7,249 bases of DNA from Corallincola sp. (GCA_017998495.1 JAGOCY010000065.1:1-7249); one strand, 5' to 3'. Numbered from the stretch's first letter, positions 1 through 6,735 are shown. Numbers and translations are program-made. Notes: generated by a model from the sequence alone, not told the origin.

Positions 1-2
1 TT

Positions 3-120
3 TGCCTGGCGGCAACAGCGTTGTGGAACCACCTGACTCCATTCCGAACTCAGAAGTGAAACGCAACTGCGCCGATGGTAGTGTGGCTCCGGCCATGCGA
101 GAGTAGGTCACCGCCAGGCA
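3..120 (+). rRNA. rrf: 5S ribosomal RNA
   Basis: This is a complete 5S rRNA of about 118 nt. The two ends form a perfect 10-bp closing helix (positions 3-12 with 111-120). The conserved interior is present, including the CCGAACTCAGAAGTGAAAC block (loop C region), GCCGATGGTAGTGTGG and ATGCGAGAGTAGG. It matches the gammaproteobacterial 5S type. It is evidently the last gene of an rRNA operon, because a strong intrinsic terminator follows 10 bp later. The 23S gene would lie just upstream, outside the window. The exact ends are uncertain by a nucleotide or two. Confidence 0.97.
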
Positions 121-130
121 CCCAATCGCG

Positions 131-160
131 AAAACCCCAGCCAACAGGCTGGGGTTTTTT
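131..160 (+). terminator. Rho-independent terminator of the rRNA operon
   Basis: A GC-rich stem CCCCAGCC / GGCTGGGG closes an AACA tetraloop. It is extended by AAAA pairing with the T tract (131-134 with 155-158) and ends in six T residues. The spacing directly after the 5S gene fits the end of the rRNA transcription unit. The A-rich 5' arm means it could also stop transcripts arriving from the other side. Confidence 0.95.
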
Positions 161-228
161 CGTTTGTGGTCCGGTGCTCACTGCGAATGCTCCGCTCGTT
201 TGGCTATGCTTGCAGCAACCTGCTGGTC

Positions 229-235
229 GGAGGAG
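229..235 (+). promoter_or_regulatory. Shine-Dalgarno site deciding the DUF4442 gene start
   Basis: GGAGGAG lies 6 nt before the ATG at 242. It is a near-consensus ribosome binding site. It argues for this ATG rather than the in-frame upstream candidate at 164, which begins inside or just after the terminator and has no such site. Confidence 0.8.
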
Positions 236-241
236 TCAGGA

Positions 242-709
242 ATGTTAGCGCGCGCGAACCGCATGCTGTGGTGGTTTGGCTGGCTCAAGGTGCCGATGAT
301 CGGCTATTGCCGGCCAAGGTTGACCCGGCTGGACGCATCGGGGGTCACCATGATCATTCCGTTGCGGCGGCGGACCCGTAACCATCTGGGCAGCATGTAT
401 TTTGGTGCCTTGGCTGTCGGCGCCGATGTGGCTGGTGGTTTTTTGGCCTTTTTTTTGGCCGAGCAGCGCCAGCTGAAGATGTCGCTGGCGTTTAAGGCGG
501 TCAGCGGTGAGTTCTTCAAGCGGCCGGAGCGGGATGTGGAGTTCCGCTGCGACGATGGCCCGCTGATCTCAACCATGCTGGAGCAGGCGCTGGCCAGCGG
601 CGAGCGCATCAATCAGCCCGTGACCATCACTGCTCGTTGTCCGGCGCAATTTGGTGACGAAGCTGTGGCTCGTTTTGAGCTGGTGCTCAGTATCAAAGTG
701 GCACGCTGA
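242..709 (+). CDS. DUF4442 family hotdog-fold protein, thioesterase-like
   Basis: This encodes a 155-residue soluble protein with no signal peptide. The family is recognised from the N-terminal WLKVPMIGYCRPR segment (14-26), the basic IPLRRRTRNHLGSMYFGALA block (39-58) and the following small-residue helix with an aspartate (GADVAGG, 60-66). This pattern is typical of DUF4442 proteins, which adopt the PaaI/YiiD-like hotdog fold. Such folds often hydrolyse acyl-CoA thioesters, but the substrate of this family is unknown to me, so no enzyme activity is assigned. The length is normal for a single-domain hotdog protein. The start is supported by a strong Shine-Dalgarno site. The gene stands alone between the rRNA terminator and nhaD. 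The weak hexamers upstream do not make a convincing promoter. A T6 and a T8 run (439-444 and 449-456) occur within codons 66-72. Confidence 0.85.
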   Translation: MLARANRMLWWFGWLKVPMIGYCRPRLTRLDASGVTMIIPLRRRTRNHLGSMYFGALAVGADVAGGFLAFFLAEQRQLKMSLAFKAVSGEFFKRPERDVEFRCDDGPLISTMLEQALASGERINQPVTITARCPAQFGDEAVARFELVLSIKVAR

Positions 710-731
710 CCAGCCAAGGTTGCGCTAGCTT

Positions 732-755
732 GATCCGCACCAGGATCCGCAGCAC
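732..755 (+). repeat. Two-copy 12-bp tandem repeat upstream of nhaD
   Basis: GATCCGCACCAG (732-743) is followed directly by GATCCGCAGCAC (744-755), with 10 of 12 positions identical. It lies in the 102-bp gap between the DUF4442 gene and nhaD, about 57 bp before the chosen nhaD ATG. The same stretch contains a short inverted repeat, GATCC/GGATC (732-736 and 743-747). It could be a regulator site for nhaD or simply chance. No clear -35/-10 pair was seen beside it. Confidence 0.4.
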
Positions 756-811
756 ATGGCAGATTTAGATTGCTGAGGCGCGCTGTGCGCTCTTTTCGCG
801 AGATCATCGGT

Positions 812-2206
812 ATGGGACAACTGCTGCCGGGCCGCCGCTGGTGCGGGCTGTTAGGGGTGATTTGCGGTTGGCTGGTTGCCAGCCCTGCATGGGCGATGGA
901 CGGTATGACGGTGCTGGATGCGACGCGCCATCCGTTGTCGGCACTGCTGTTGGGGGTTTTTATCCTCGCCTATGCGGCGGTGGTTCTTGAGGAGAAACTG
1001 CATCTATCCAAATCGCGGCCAGTGGTGCTAGCCGCAGGGGTGATGTGGGTGATCGCGGCTTTGATTGCCGCTGACAGTGGCGTTTCTGATGAGGTGATTC
1101 ACGGCGCGGTGATCGCCAATCTGGGTGAATATGCCCAGCTGTTACTGTTTATCACCGTCGCCCTGGTCTACATCAAGCGCATTGAAGAGCGTGGGGTGTT
1201 TGAGGCGCTCAAGCAGGTCTTGGTCAATCGTGGTTTTGGCTATCGGGCGCTGTTCTGGATTACTGGTGTCGTCGCCTTTTTCGTCTCTGCCGTAGCGGAT
1301 AACCTGACCACCGCCCTGGTGATGGGGACTGTGGTGATGGCCGTGGGTAAGGGGCAACCGCGCTTTGTGCAGCTCGGCTGTATTAATGTGGTGGTGGCGG
1401 CCAATGCTGGCGGTGCCTTTTCACCCTTTGGCGATATCACCACGCTGATGGTGTGGCAGGCGGGTAAAGTCGACTTTTTCACCTTCTTTCACCTGTTTTT
1501 ACCCTCTCTGGTTTGTTTTTTGATCCCTGCCGCGTTGATGACCTTTGCCTTACCCAAAGGCCGCGGCGAGGTAGGCCATCGTCGTTTTCATATGAAGCCG
1601 TTGGCCCGCCGTACCTGCTTGCTGTTTGCTCTGACCATTGCCCTGGCGGTCAGCTTTGAGCACTGGCTGGGGTTGCCCCCTTACCTCGGCATGATGAGCG
1701 GCCTGTCGCTGCTGTTGCTGGTTGATTACTTCCAGGCGCGAGTCTTGCCCCATGATGATCCCCAGCTGGCCAAAAACCCCTTTGAAGACATCAGTGATCC
1801 TGAGTGGGACACGCTGCTGTTTTTCTTTGGGGTGATGTACTGCGTGGGGGCGCTGGCCTTTATTGGTTACCTCCACCTAGTGGCGACGCAGCTTTATGGT
1901 GGCCTTGGCGCCACCAGCGCCAACGTACTGATCGGTTTTCTGTCGGCGGTGATCGACAACATTCCGGTGATGTTTGCGGTGCTGCAGATGGATCCGGAGA
2001 TGTCGGTTACCCAATGGCTGTTGGTGACCCTGACCGCTGGCACCGGGGGCAGCATGCTGGCTGTGGGCTCGGCAGCAGGCGTTGGGCTGATGGGCATTGC
2101 CCGTGGCCAGTACACCTTTATGGGCCATCTGCGCTGGAGTTGGGCGGTGATGCTCGGCTTTCTGGCCGGGATCTGGGTGTTGCTGGCGTTGCCGGTAGCG
2201 GCCTGA
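812..2206 (+). CDS. nhaD: NhaD-type Na+/H+ antiporter
   Basis: This encodes a 464-residue inner-membrane antiporter of the NhaD family (ArsB/NhaD, ion transporter superfamily). Known members exchange external protons for internal Na+ or Li+, mainly at alkaline pH. The N-terminus has a cleavable-looking signal sequence (hydrophobic about 11-24, SPAWA before residue 29), as in other NhaD proteins. About a dozen hydrophobic segments follow. Family motifs are SAVADNLTTALVMG (159-172), NAGGAFSPFGDITTLM (198-213), the second-half counterpart SAVIDNIPVMFAVL (378-391) and TGGSMLAVGSAAGVGLMG (411-428). The paired DN motifs reflect the inverted-repeat architecture. An acidic loop (DDPQLAKNPFEDISDPEWD, 315-333) precedes the second half. 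The ATG at 812 was preferred over an in-frame TTG at 770 because it places the signal peptide at the N-terminus, although its ribosome site is weak. The only hairpin downstream is the LexA palindrome. It has no T tract, so how this transcript ends is unclear. Confidence 0.93.
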   Translation: MGQLLPGRRWCGLLGVICGWLVASPAWAMDGMTVLDATRHPLSALLLGVFILAYAAVVLEEKLHLSKSRPVVLAAGVMWVIAALIAADSGVSDEVIHGAVIANLGEYAQLLLFITVALVYIKRIEERGVFEALKQVLVNRGFGYRALFWITGVVAFFVSAVADNLTTALVMGTVVMAVGKGQPRFVQLGCINVVVAANAGGAFSPFGDITTLMVWQAGKVDFFTFFHLFLPSLVCFLIPAALMTFALPKGRGEVGHRRFHMKPLARRTCLLFALTIALAVSFEHWLGLPPYLGMMSGLSLLLLVDYFQARVLPHDDPQLAKNPFEDISDPEWDTLLFFFGVMYCVGALAFIGYLHLVATQLYGGLGATSANVLIGFLSAVIDNIPVMFAVLQMDPEMSVTQWLLVTLTAGTGGSMLAVGSAAGVGLMGIARGQYTFMGHLRWSWAVMLGFLAGIWVLLALPVAA

Positions 2207-2232
2207 AGGCACGTTGCGGAAAGGTTGGTTCT

Positions 2233-2270
2233 CACCAATAATGCTGTATGGGCATACAGTATTATTGGTG
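2233..2270. repeat. 38-bp near-perfect palindrome enclosing a LexA box
   Basis: The outer arms CACCAATAAT (2233-2242) and ATTATTGGTG (2261-2270) are exact reverse complements. They flank the dyad-symmetric LexA box. Within the 38 bp only the central GG pair and the 2243/2260 position break symmetry, and the latter would be a G-U pair in RNA. It begins 26 bp after the nhaD stop. In RNA it could form a stem of about 18 bp. It is followed by ATCATATGCTTTT rather than a true T run, so it is at best a weak terminator for nhaD. Confidence 0.85.
2244..2259. promoter_or_regulatory. LexA (SOS) operator of imuAB
   Basis: CTGTATGGGCATACAG matches the LexA consensus CTGT-N8-ACAG exactly, with additional AT/AT symmetry inside. 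It lies 103 bp before the imuA ATG and is the only SOS box in the nhaD-imuA gap. imuAB is SOS-regulated in many proteobacteria, so the assignment fits. A TATTAT hexamer (2260-2265) immediately beside the box could be the -10 element, but no good -35 accompanies it. A second weak pair (TTGGCT at 2282-2287, TTCAAT at 2306-2311, 18-bp spacing) lies further on. The transcription start is therefore open. The remaining leader to 2362 holds nothing else that I recognise. Confidence 0.92.
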
Positions 2271-2362
2271 ATCATATGCTTTTGGCTCTCTGCCGTTCGG
2301 CCCTGTTCAATGCTCGTACCATCACTGTTACTGAGCGCCGCGTCATGAGCAGGGGCTGAGCC

Positions 2363-2980
2363 ATGGCGATGGCTGAACTGCTGGCCTCTGGCCAGTTGTG
2401 GCAAGGAGAGGCAGCAGCCCGGGTGAGCCCTGAGGAGCGGTTGGCGACAGGCTGGTCGTGGCTGGATCAGCAGCTGCTGGCTGATGGTTGGCCGCCCCGG
2501 GCTCTGATCGAGCTGCTGGTCGATGCTCCGGGTCAGGGTGAGTTGCGCCTGCTGAGCCGGGCGCTGGCCGGGTTAGCCGCCGATCCACGCTGGCAGCTGT
2601 GGATCAATCCGCCGGCAACCCCCTATCCGCCAGCATTGCGAGCGGCGGGCGTGGCTCTGGAGCGTCAGCTGCTGGGCCGCGCGCTAACGCCGCCTTTGGC
2701 CTTGTGGTGTGCCGAGCAGGGGGTGGCCAGCGGCAGCTGTAGCATGGTTTTGGCGTGGTTGCCGCAGCTGGAGCTGGCTCAGCTGCGGCGGCTGCAGCTG
2801 GCTGCTGAGCGTGGTCATTGCCGCTGCTTTGTCATTCGGCCACTGGCTGCGGCCAGCCACAGCTCACCCGCTGCGGTGCGGTTGCAGCTGCAATGGGTAG
2901 CGGACGGCCTGCAGCTGACCGTGCTCAAGCGCCGTGGTGGCTGGCCTCTGCCGCCGGCGCTCTGGCCGTTGGCCAGTTGA
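2363..2980 (+). CDS. imuA: ImuA, translesion synthesis-associated RecA/SulA-like protein
   Basis: This encodes a 205-residue cytoplasmic protein of the ImuA family, a RecA-fold relative formerly often labelled SulA-like. With ImuB and DnaE2 it forms the SOS mutasome that copies past DNA lesions with errors. Family features are LATGWSWLDQQLLADGWPPRALIELL (27-52), the SCSMVLAWLPQLE segment (125-137), RRLQLAAERGHCRCFVIRP (142-160) and the conserved C-terminal LKRRGGWP (188-195). The region equivalent to a Walker A loop reads APGQGELRLL (55-64), without the GKT/S needed for canonical ATP binding, which is usual for this branch. AGGGG at 2351-2355 gives 7-nt spacing to the ATG at 2363, which favours that start over a second ATG at 2369. 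imuB follows after 10 bp, so the two are almost certainly co-transcribed under the upstream LexA box. K189 is the only lysine. Confidence 0.93.
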   Translation: MAMAELLASGQLWQGEAAARVSPEERLATGWSWLDQQLLADGWPPRALIELLVDAPGQGELRLLSRALAGLAADPRWQLWINPPATPYPPALRAAGVALERQLLGRALTPPLALWCAEQGVASGSCSMVLAWLPQLELAQLRRLQLAAERGHCRCFVIRPLAAASHSSPAAVRLQLQWVADGLQLTVLKRRGGWPLPPALWPLAS

Positions 2981-2982
2981 GG
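2978..2982 (+). promoter_or_regulatory. Shine-Dalgarno site of imuB overlapping the imuA stop codon
   Basis: TGAGG overlaps the imuA TGA (2978-2980) and lies 8 nt before the GTG at 2991. It fixes that GTG as the imuB start and suggests translational coupling: ribosomes finishing imuA would sit on the imuB initiation site. Confidence 0.75.
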
Positions 2983-2990
2983 CATCTCCC

Positions 2991-4379
2991 GTGCGCTGGC
3001 TTTATCTCCATTTTCCCGCTCTGGCACTGGATGCCTTGCTGGCCGATGATCCTGCTGCAGGCTGCTGGGTATTGCTTGATGCTGGCAACCGCCTGCAGCA
3101 GTGCAATGGCGCTGCCCTGGCTGTGGGCCTGCAACCGGGGATGGCACTGGCTGAGGCGTTGGCCCTGTGCGATGAGCTGCAGGCATTGCGCCTGCAGCCG
3201 GCGCAGGAGCAGCAGGCGCTGCAGCGGCTAGCTGAGGATTGCTATCAGCTGGTGGCCCGCATTCACCCGGACCCGCCACGTGGCCTTTGGCTGGAACTGG
3301 CGACCATGGCCCGGTTACATGGGGCGCCGCCGGTGTTGGCGGCTCAGCTGACCAGCCGCTTGCGTGCTCAGGGCTATCGCTTGCAGGCCGTGTTGGCGCC
3401 TCAGCCTTGGGCGGCCAGGCTGCTGGCACGAGCCGGCCATCACTGCTTGGATGATGATCTACCAGGGCTGCAGCAACAGCTGTCGGCCTTGCCACTCACC
3501 CGCTGTCAGCTGCAGCCCCGCCAGCTGGAGCGGCTGCAGGGTTGGGGATTGGCGCAGCTGGGGCAGTTACAGGCCCTGCCCCTGGCGGAGGTGCGCCGTC
3601 GGGCAGGGGCGGAACTGGTGCTATGGCTGCAGCGGCTGGCAGCGCCGGGTCCGCCTGCCGTGCCTGCCTATCAGCCATCTCCGCAGTTTGATGATCGCCT
3701 GACCCTGCTGTACGAGGCGGAGCAGAGCGAAGGGGTGCTGTTTGTATTACAGCGCCAGCTGCAGCGGCTGCAGTTGTGGCTGCGTCAGCGTCAGCTGGCG
3801 GCCAGCGCGCTGCAACTGGAGTTGGGTCACCGCCAGCTCCCAGCTACGTGCCTGCGGCTGGCATCGGCGCAGCCGGAAGGGATGGCGGCCAATTGGCTGA
3901 TGTTGGCGCGCCTGCAGCTCGCCCGTCAGCCGTTGCTGGCACCGGTGTGCTGGCTGCGGCTGAGGTCGCAGACGCTGGAGCCGTTGCCGCCACCGGCAGC
4001 TGATCTGTGGCAGGCGGCGAGTGGAGCCCTCAGCCCCGACCAGTTGCTGTCACGGCTACAGGCCCGGCTCAGCCCGGACCAGTTGCAGGGGCTGGTGGCT
4101 CGCGCTGAGCATGTACCGGAGCAGGCTGGTCAGCTGGTGGCGGCGGCGCTGGGCGGGGGTGATTATGCCCATGGCGGGCGTCCGCTGTGGCTGCTGCCAG
4201 AGCCTCTGCCGCTGGCCGCCCCCTGGCCGTTGCTGGATGGTCCAGAGCGGCTGGTCAGCCAGTGGTGGGCTGAGCCGGTGCAGCGTGACTATTACCGGGC
4301 GCGGGCGCCAGACGGTCGCCCCGCCTGGCTGTTTCGTACCAGCGCTGGGCGCTGGTTTGTTCACGGCTGGTTCGGTTGA
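2991..4379 (+). CDS. imuB: ImuB, inactive Y-family polymerase-like mutasome subunit
   Basis: This encodes a 462-residue Y-family DNA polymerase homologue that in known systems bridges ImuA, DnaE2 and the beta clamp rather than polymerising. The N-terminus MRWLYLHFPALALDAL (1-16) is the family signature. It replaces the first metal-binding aspartate region of active Y polymerases. Where DinB has the S-x-D-E pair, this protein reads GLWLELATMARLHG (98-111), so the catalytic acids are missing. A helix-hairpin-helix-like segment is at 179-209 and a little-finger-like region at about 234-325. The C-terminus ends with the family motif RDYYRARAPDGRPAWLFR...RWFVHGWFG (432-462). GTG at 2991 is chosen for its Shine-Dalgarno and because an upstream extension to 2934 would run into imuA and shift the signature inward. 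The protein contains no lysine, one isoleucine, about 20% leucine and 11% glutamine (hand count). No clean clamp motif (QLxLF/W) is visible. SPDQL occurs twice (348-352, 361-365). Confidence 0.95.
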   Translation: MRWLYLHFPALALDALLADDPAAGCWVLLDAGNRLQQCNGAALAVGLQPGMALAEALALCDELQALRLQPAQEQQALQRLAEDCYQLVARIHPDPPRGLWLELATMARLHGAPPVLAAQLTSRLRAQGYRLQAVLAPQPWAARLLARAGHHCLDDDLPGLQQQLSALPLTRCQLQPRQLERLQGWGLAQLGQLQALPLAEVRRRAGAELVLWLQRLAAPGPPAVPAYQPSPQFDDRLTLLYEAEQSEGVLFVLQRQLQRLQLWLRQRQLAASALQLELGHRQLPATCLRLASAQPEGMAANWLMLARLQLARQPLLAPVCWLRLRSQTLEPLPPPAADLWQAASGALSPDQLLSRLQARLSPDQLQGLVARAEHVPEQAGQLVAAALGGGDYAHGGRPLWLLPEPLPLAAPWPLLDGPERLVSQWWAEPVQRDYYRARAPDGRPAWLFRTSAGRWFVHGWFG

Positions 4380-4387
4380 CGCTGTCG

Positions 4388-6655
4388 TTAGAAGGTGTCG
4401 CCGAGGTAAAAATAGATACTATCCCAGGGGCCCTCGGCGCGGCCATAGGCCAGATAGATGGGGCCGAGCGGGCTGTCCCAGCCAACAAACAGGCTGCTGG
4501 CCCAGATCACTTCGCCGTAGTCGACGCTGTCACCTTTATCCCAGACGTTACCGCTCTCCAGCGACAGGCCGACATAGAGCGGGGCTTTGAAGGCACCGAA
4601 GTCGTTGTCGGCCACCTGGTAGTTGTAGATCAGGTTGCCGTAGCGCAGGTGCCGGCCAAACAACTGGTTGGACGGATAACCAGAGAGGTTGAGAAAGCCG
4701 CCCAGCGAGTAGAGCTTGGGAGCGTAGGTGAAGTCGTCATTGAGATAGTCCTGCAGCCGCAAATTGGCGCGCAGGATATGGCTGGCGCCGAGACGGGTGG
4801 CGCCCAGCCAGCGCAGTTCAGCCACCGAGGCCATGTCATCGCCTTCTCCCTCCACCCGATCACGGCTGCGCTCCAGCCGTGCCTGCCAGCGCAGGCCCCG
4901 GGTGGGCAGCGAAGCGTTGTCGAGGCTGTCGTACTCCCAGTGGCCAGCAAGGCCACGGCGGTAGAAATCGAGGTTGTCATCTTCGACCTCGGCGGTCACG
5001 GGCAACCGGGTGTCGCCGTCATAGCTGATCAGCCCGAACCAGAGGTCGTGGTGATCGCTCAGGCGCAGGCCGAGGGCTGCGGTAAAGGCGATGTGCTCAA
5101 CGGTAAGATCGCCGGTTGAGCGCCCCTGAGCATCACGTACCACATAGTTGCTGGTATCAAAGTCGGCCCGGCCGAGCAGATAGAAGGGGCTGGTATACAA
5201 GGGCGAGTAGATCTCGCTGCCCAGATGGCGGTTGGAGCCAAACACCAGCTCGTTACGCCATTCGCCGCCCCAGCGGTTGAGGTTGGTCAGGGTGTAGGCA
5301 AAGCCCAGCTCATGGCTCTGCTCCAGATCGAAGTCATTCTCGAGCTGCAGCTGAAAGTCGAGATAACCCGGTCCCCAGCGCTTTTCCTGGGCCAGGATAT
5401 GCAGCTCCTGCTTGTTATCGACGGTGCGTACCTCATGGCTGATGCGCTCAAAGGTGCCGAGACCATAGACATTGCGAATACCGCTGGCGACCCGCTGCTG
5501 ATCGTAGAGATCCCCCTCTTTAACCCCCAGCCGCTGGCGGATCACCGCCTCGTCGAGGAGTGAGCGGTTGTCGATAATGATGCGATCGATCGTCTCCGGT
5601 GGTGGCGGTGGCGCATGACGGGCCAACTGCCACTGCTGGTAATCGCTGCTGGCGATACCGAGGTGGGCAATCTGGGTCTGTTCGTTGCGGGCGGCCTGTT
5701 CACCGGCGGCGATCGACTCTGGCAGGCGGTCGAAGGCAAAGGTCGAGATATCCCCCAGCGCCGGGATCAGCAATACATCGTCTGCTTGCAGCAGCGCCAG
5801 ATCCTGTTCGACGTTCTTGCGGATCAGGAAGTAGCTGAGCTGGTCCATGATCTCCACTGCCGAGCCCAGTTCATCCGGGCCGTAGCCGGGTGAGCTGATC
5901 TCGACAGCGATGATCCGTTCGGCGCCCAGCGCCTTGGCGATGCCCACCGGTACTTGGGCGGCAATGCCGCCATCCACCAGCAGTTTGCCGTCGATCTCCA
6001 TCGGCTGGACCACACCGGGAATCGACATCGAGGCCTGGATGGCGGAGGCCAGATCGCCATGGCCAAGCACTACCGCTTCGCCACTGACCAGATCGGCCGC
6101 CACGGCGCGAAAGGGGATCGGCAGCTCATCGAAACTGGTGAGCGCCGCCTGGCTGCCCACCGCTGTGCGCAGCAGGTTGGAGAGGGCCTGACCCAGCAGC
6201 ACGCCGGCGGGCAATTTGGCCCCCTCCAGCCCCACACCGATGCCGAGCTGAATGTTGAAGTCATCAGCCTGATGCTTGCGCCGCATCGGCATCTCGTCGC
6301 GGTTGACGCGGTCGCGGTAGCCAGCATTCCAGTCGGTGGCCAGCATCAACGTTTCGATCTCGGCCGGGCTCTTGCCCGAGGCGTAGAGGGCGCCGACAAA
6401 GGAGCCGAAGGAGGTGCCGATGATCAGGTCGACCGGTACCTGCTGTGCTTCCAGCTGTTTGATCACACCAACATGGGCGCCGCCACGGGCGCCACCGCCG
6501 CCCAGCACCAGCGCGGTACAGGGGCGGCCCACCACCTTGGCACAGGGGCTGTCGCTGGCCGGGGCCGCCAGCGTGGCACAAGCGCTGAACCACAGGGGCA
6601 GCACCACAGACAACAGGGACAGGCGCACAGCAACTCCGCGGCGGTTGACCAGCAT
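4388..6655 (-). CDS. PlpD-like patatin phospholipase with POTRA and outer-membrane barrel (type Vd secretion)
   Basis: This encodes a 755-residue exported protein. An N-terminal signal sequence (1-25) precedes Cys26 in FSAC, which might be a lipobox. The patatin domain spans about 46-300. Its glycine-rich oxyanion loop is GGGGARG (52-58), the nucleophile Ser82 lies in GTSFG (80-84), and the dyad Asp228 lies in VDGG (227-230). This predicts an intact lipid acyl hydrolase. After a proline run (349-353) comes a single POTRA-like segment (about 355-425). A beta-barrel of the Omp85/BamA surface-antigen type then runs from about 430 to 755, ending in Phe as outer-membrane proteins do. This order matches PlpD of Pseudomonas aeruginosa, whose patatin domain reaches the cell surface. 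The gene converges on imuB with only 8 bp between stops and diverges from dnaE2. The ATG at 6655 gives a sensible signal peptide but has no good ribosome site. Surface phospholipase activity is inferred from homology. Confidence 0.92.
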   Translation of the reverse strand: MLVNRRGVAVRLSLLSVVLPLWFSACATLAAPASDSPCAKVVGRPCTALVLGGGGARGGAHVGVIKQLEAQQVPVDLIIGTSFGSFVGALYASGKSPAEIETLMLATDWNAGYRDRVNRDEMPMRRKHQADDFNIQLGIGVGLEGAKLPAGVLLGQALSNLLRTAVGSQAALTSFDELPIPFRAVAADLVSGEAVVLGHGDLASAIQASMSIPGVVQPMEIDGKLLVDGGIAAQVPVGIAKALGAERIIAVEISSPGYGPDELGSAVEIMDQLSYFLIRKNVEQDLALLQADDVLLIPALGDISTFAFDRLPESIAAGEQAARNEQTQIAHLGIASSDYQQWQLARHAPPPPPETIDRIIIDNRSLLDEAVIRQRLGVKEGDLYDQQRVASGIRNVYGLGTFERISHEVRTVDNKQELHILAQEKRWGPGYLDFQLQLENDFDLEQSHELGFAYTLTNLNRWGGEWRNELVFGSNRHLGSEIYSPLYTSPFYLLGRADFDTSNYVVRDAQGRSTGDLTVEHIAFTAALGLRLSDHHDLWFGLISYDGDTRLPVTAEVEDDNLDFYRRGLAGHWEYDSLDNASLPTRGLRWQARLERSRDRVEGEGDDMASVAELRWLGATRLGASHILRANLRLQDYLNDDFTYAPKLYSLGGFLNLSGYPSNQLFGRHLRYGNLIYNYQVADNDFGAFKAPLYVGLSLESGNVWDKGDSVDYGEVIWASSLFVGWDSPLGPIYLAYGRAEGPWDSIYFYLGDTF

Positions 6656-6719
6656 GTGACCGGGCTATTGTTGCGGCAATGGGGGTGGCGGTAAAGACGC
6701 CCTTGTCGAAAGAAAGGTG

Positions 6720-6735
6720 CTGTACGAATATACAG
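6720..6735. promoter_or_regulatory. LexA (SOS) operator of dnaE2
   Basis: CTGTACGAATATACAG is a perfect CTGT-N8-ACAG LexA box. It ends only 2 bp before the dnaE2 ATG at 6738 and lies 64 bp from the start of the divergent patatin gene. A TTGTCG hexamer at 6703-6708 is a possible -35. A 17-bp spacing would place the -10 at GAATAT (6726-6731) inside the box, but that is a poor match. The box sits where the Shine-Dalgarno site should be, so regulation may act at both transcription and the start region. Control of the patatin gene from the same site is possible but unproven. Confidence 0.9.

Noticed and set aside
770..811. Upstream TTG start for nhaD adding 14 residues
   Set aside because: It has no ribosome site, and the extension would bury the signal peptide behind a basic stretch. 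The ATG at 812 gives a normal signal sequence.
2233..2285. Palindrome as a classic Rho-independent terminator of nhaD
   Set aside because: The stem is long, but its base is AT-rich and no T tract follows directly. The exact LexA core better explains the centre.
2241..2348. A 35-codon hydrophobic ORF starting at the LexA box ahead of imuA (MLYGHTVLLVIICFWL...)
   Set aside because: It has no Shine-Dalgarno at usable spacing and begins inside the operator, so an SOS transcript would probably start at or after it. Its LYxxTV start, also seen in frame before dnaE2, is just the translation of the LexA box.
2934..2990. Upstream start for imuB extending into imuA
   Set aside because: The GTG at 2991 has a well-placed Shine-Dalgarno and gives the conserved MRWLYLHFPALALDAL N-terminus.
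2815..3495. Minus-strand ORF of 226 codons across imuA and imuB
   Set aside because: Proline- and alanine-rich shadow translation of two well-supported genes.
2363..4379. Very frequent CAGCTG and CTGCAG hexamers in imuAB
   Set aside because: They follow from the abundance of Gln-Leu and Leu-Gln pairs with CAG and CTG codons. They are not regularly spaced and do not form a repeat array.
4376..5119. Long plus-strand ORF of 247 codons opposite the patatin gene
   Set aside because: It lacks recognisable motifs and is an antisense shadow of the clearly homologous barrel-coding sequence in GC-rich DNA.
5954..6694. Plus-strand ORF of 246 codons opposite the patatin domain
   Set aside because: Glutamine-, glycine- and alanine-rich low-complexity translation, with no family resemblance. 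It is the complement of the conserved GGGGARG and GTSFG coding region.
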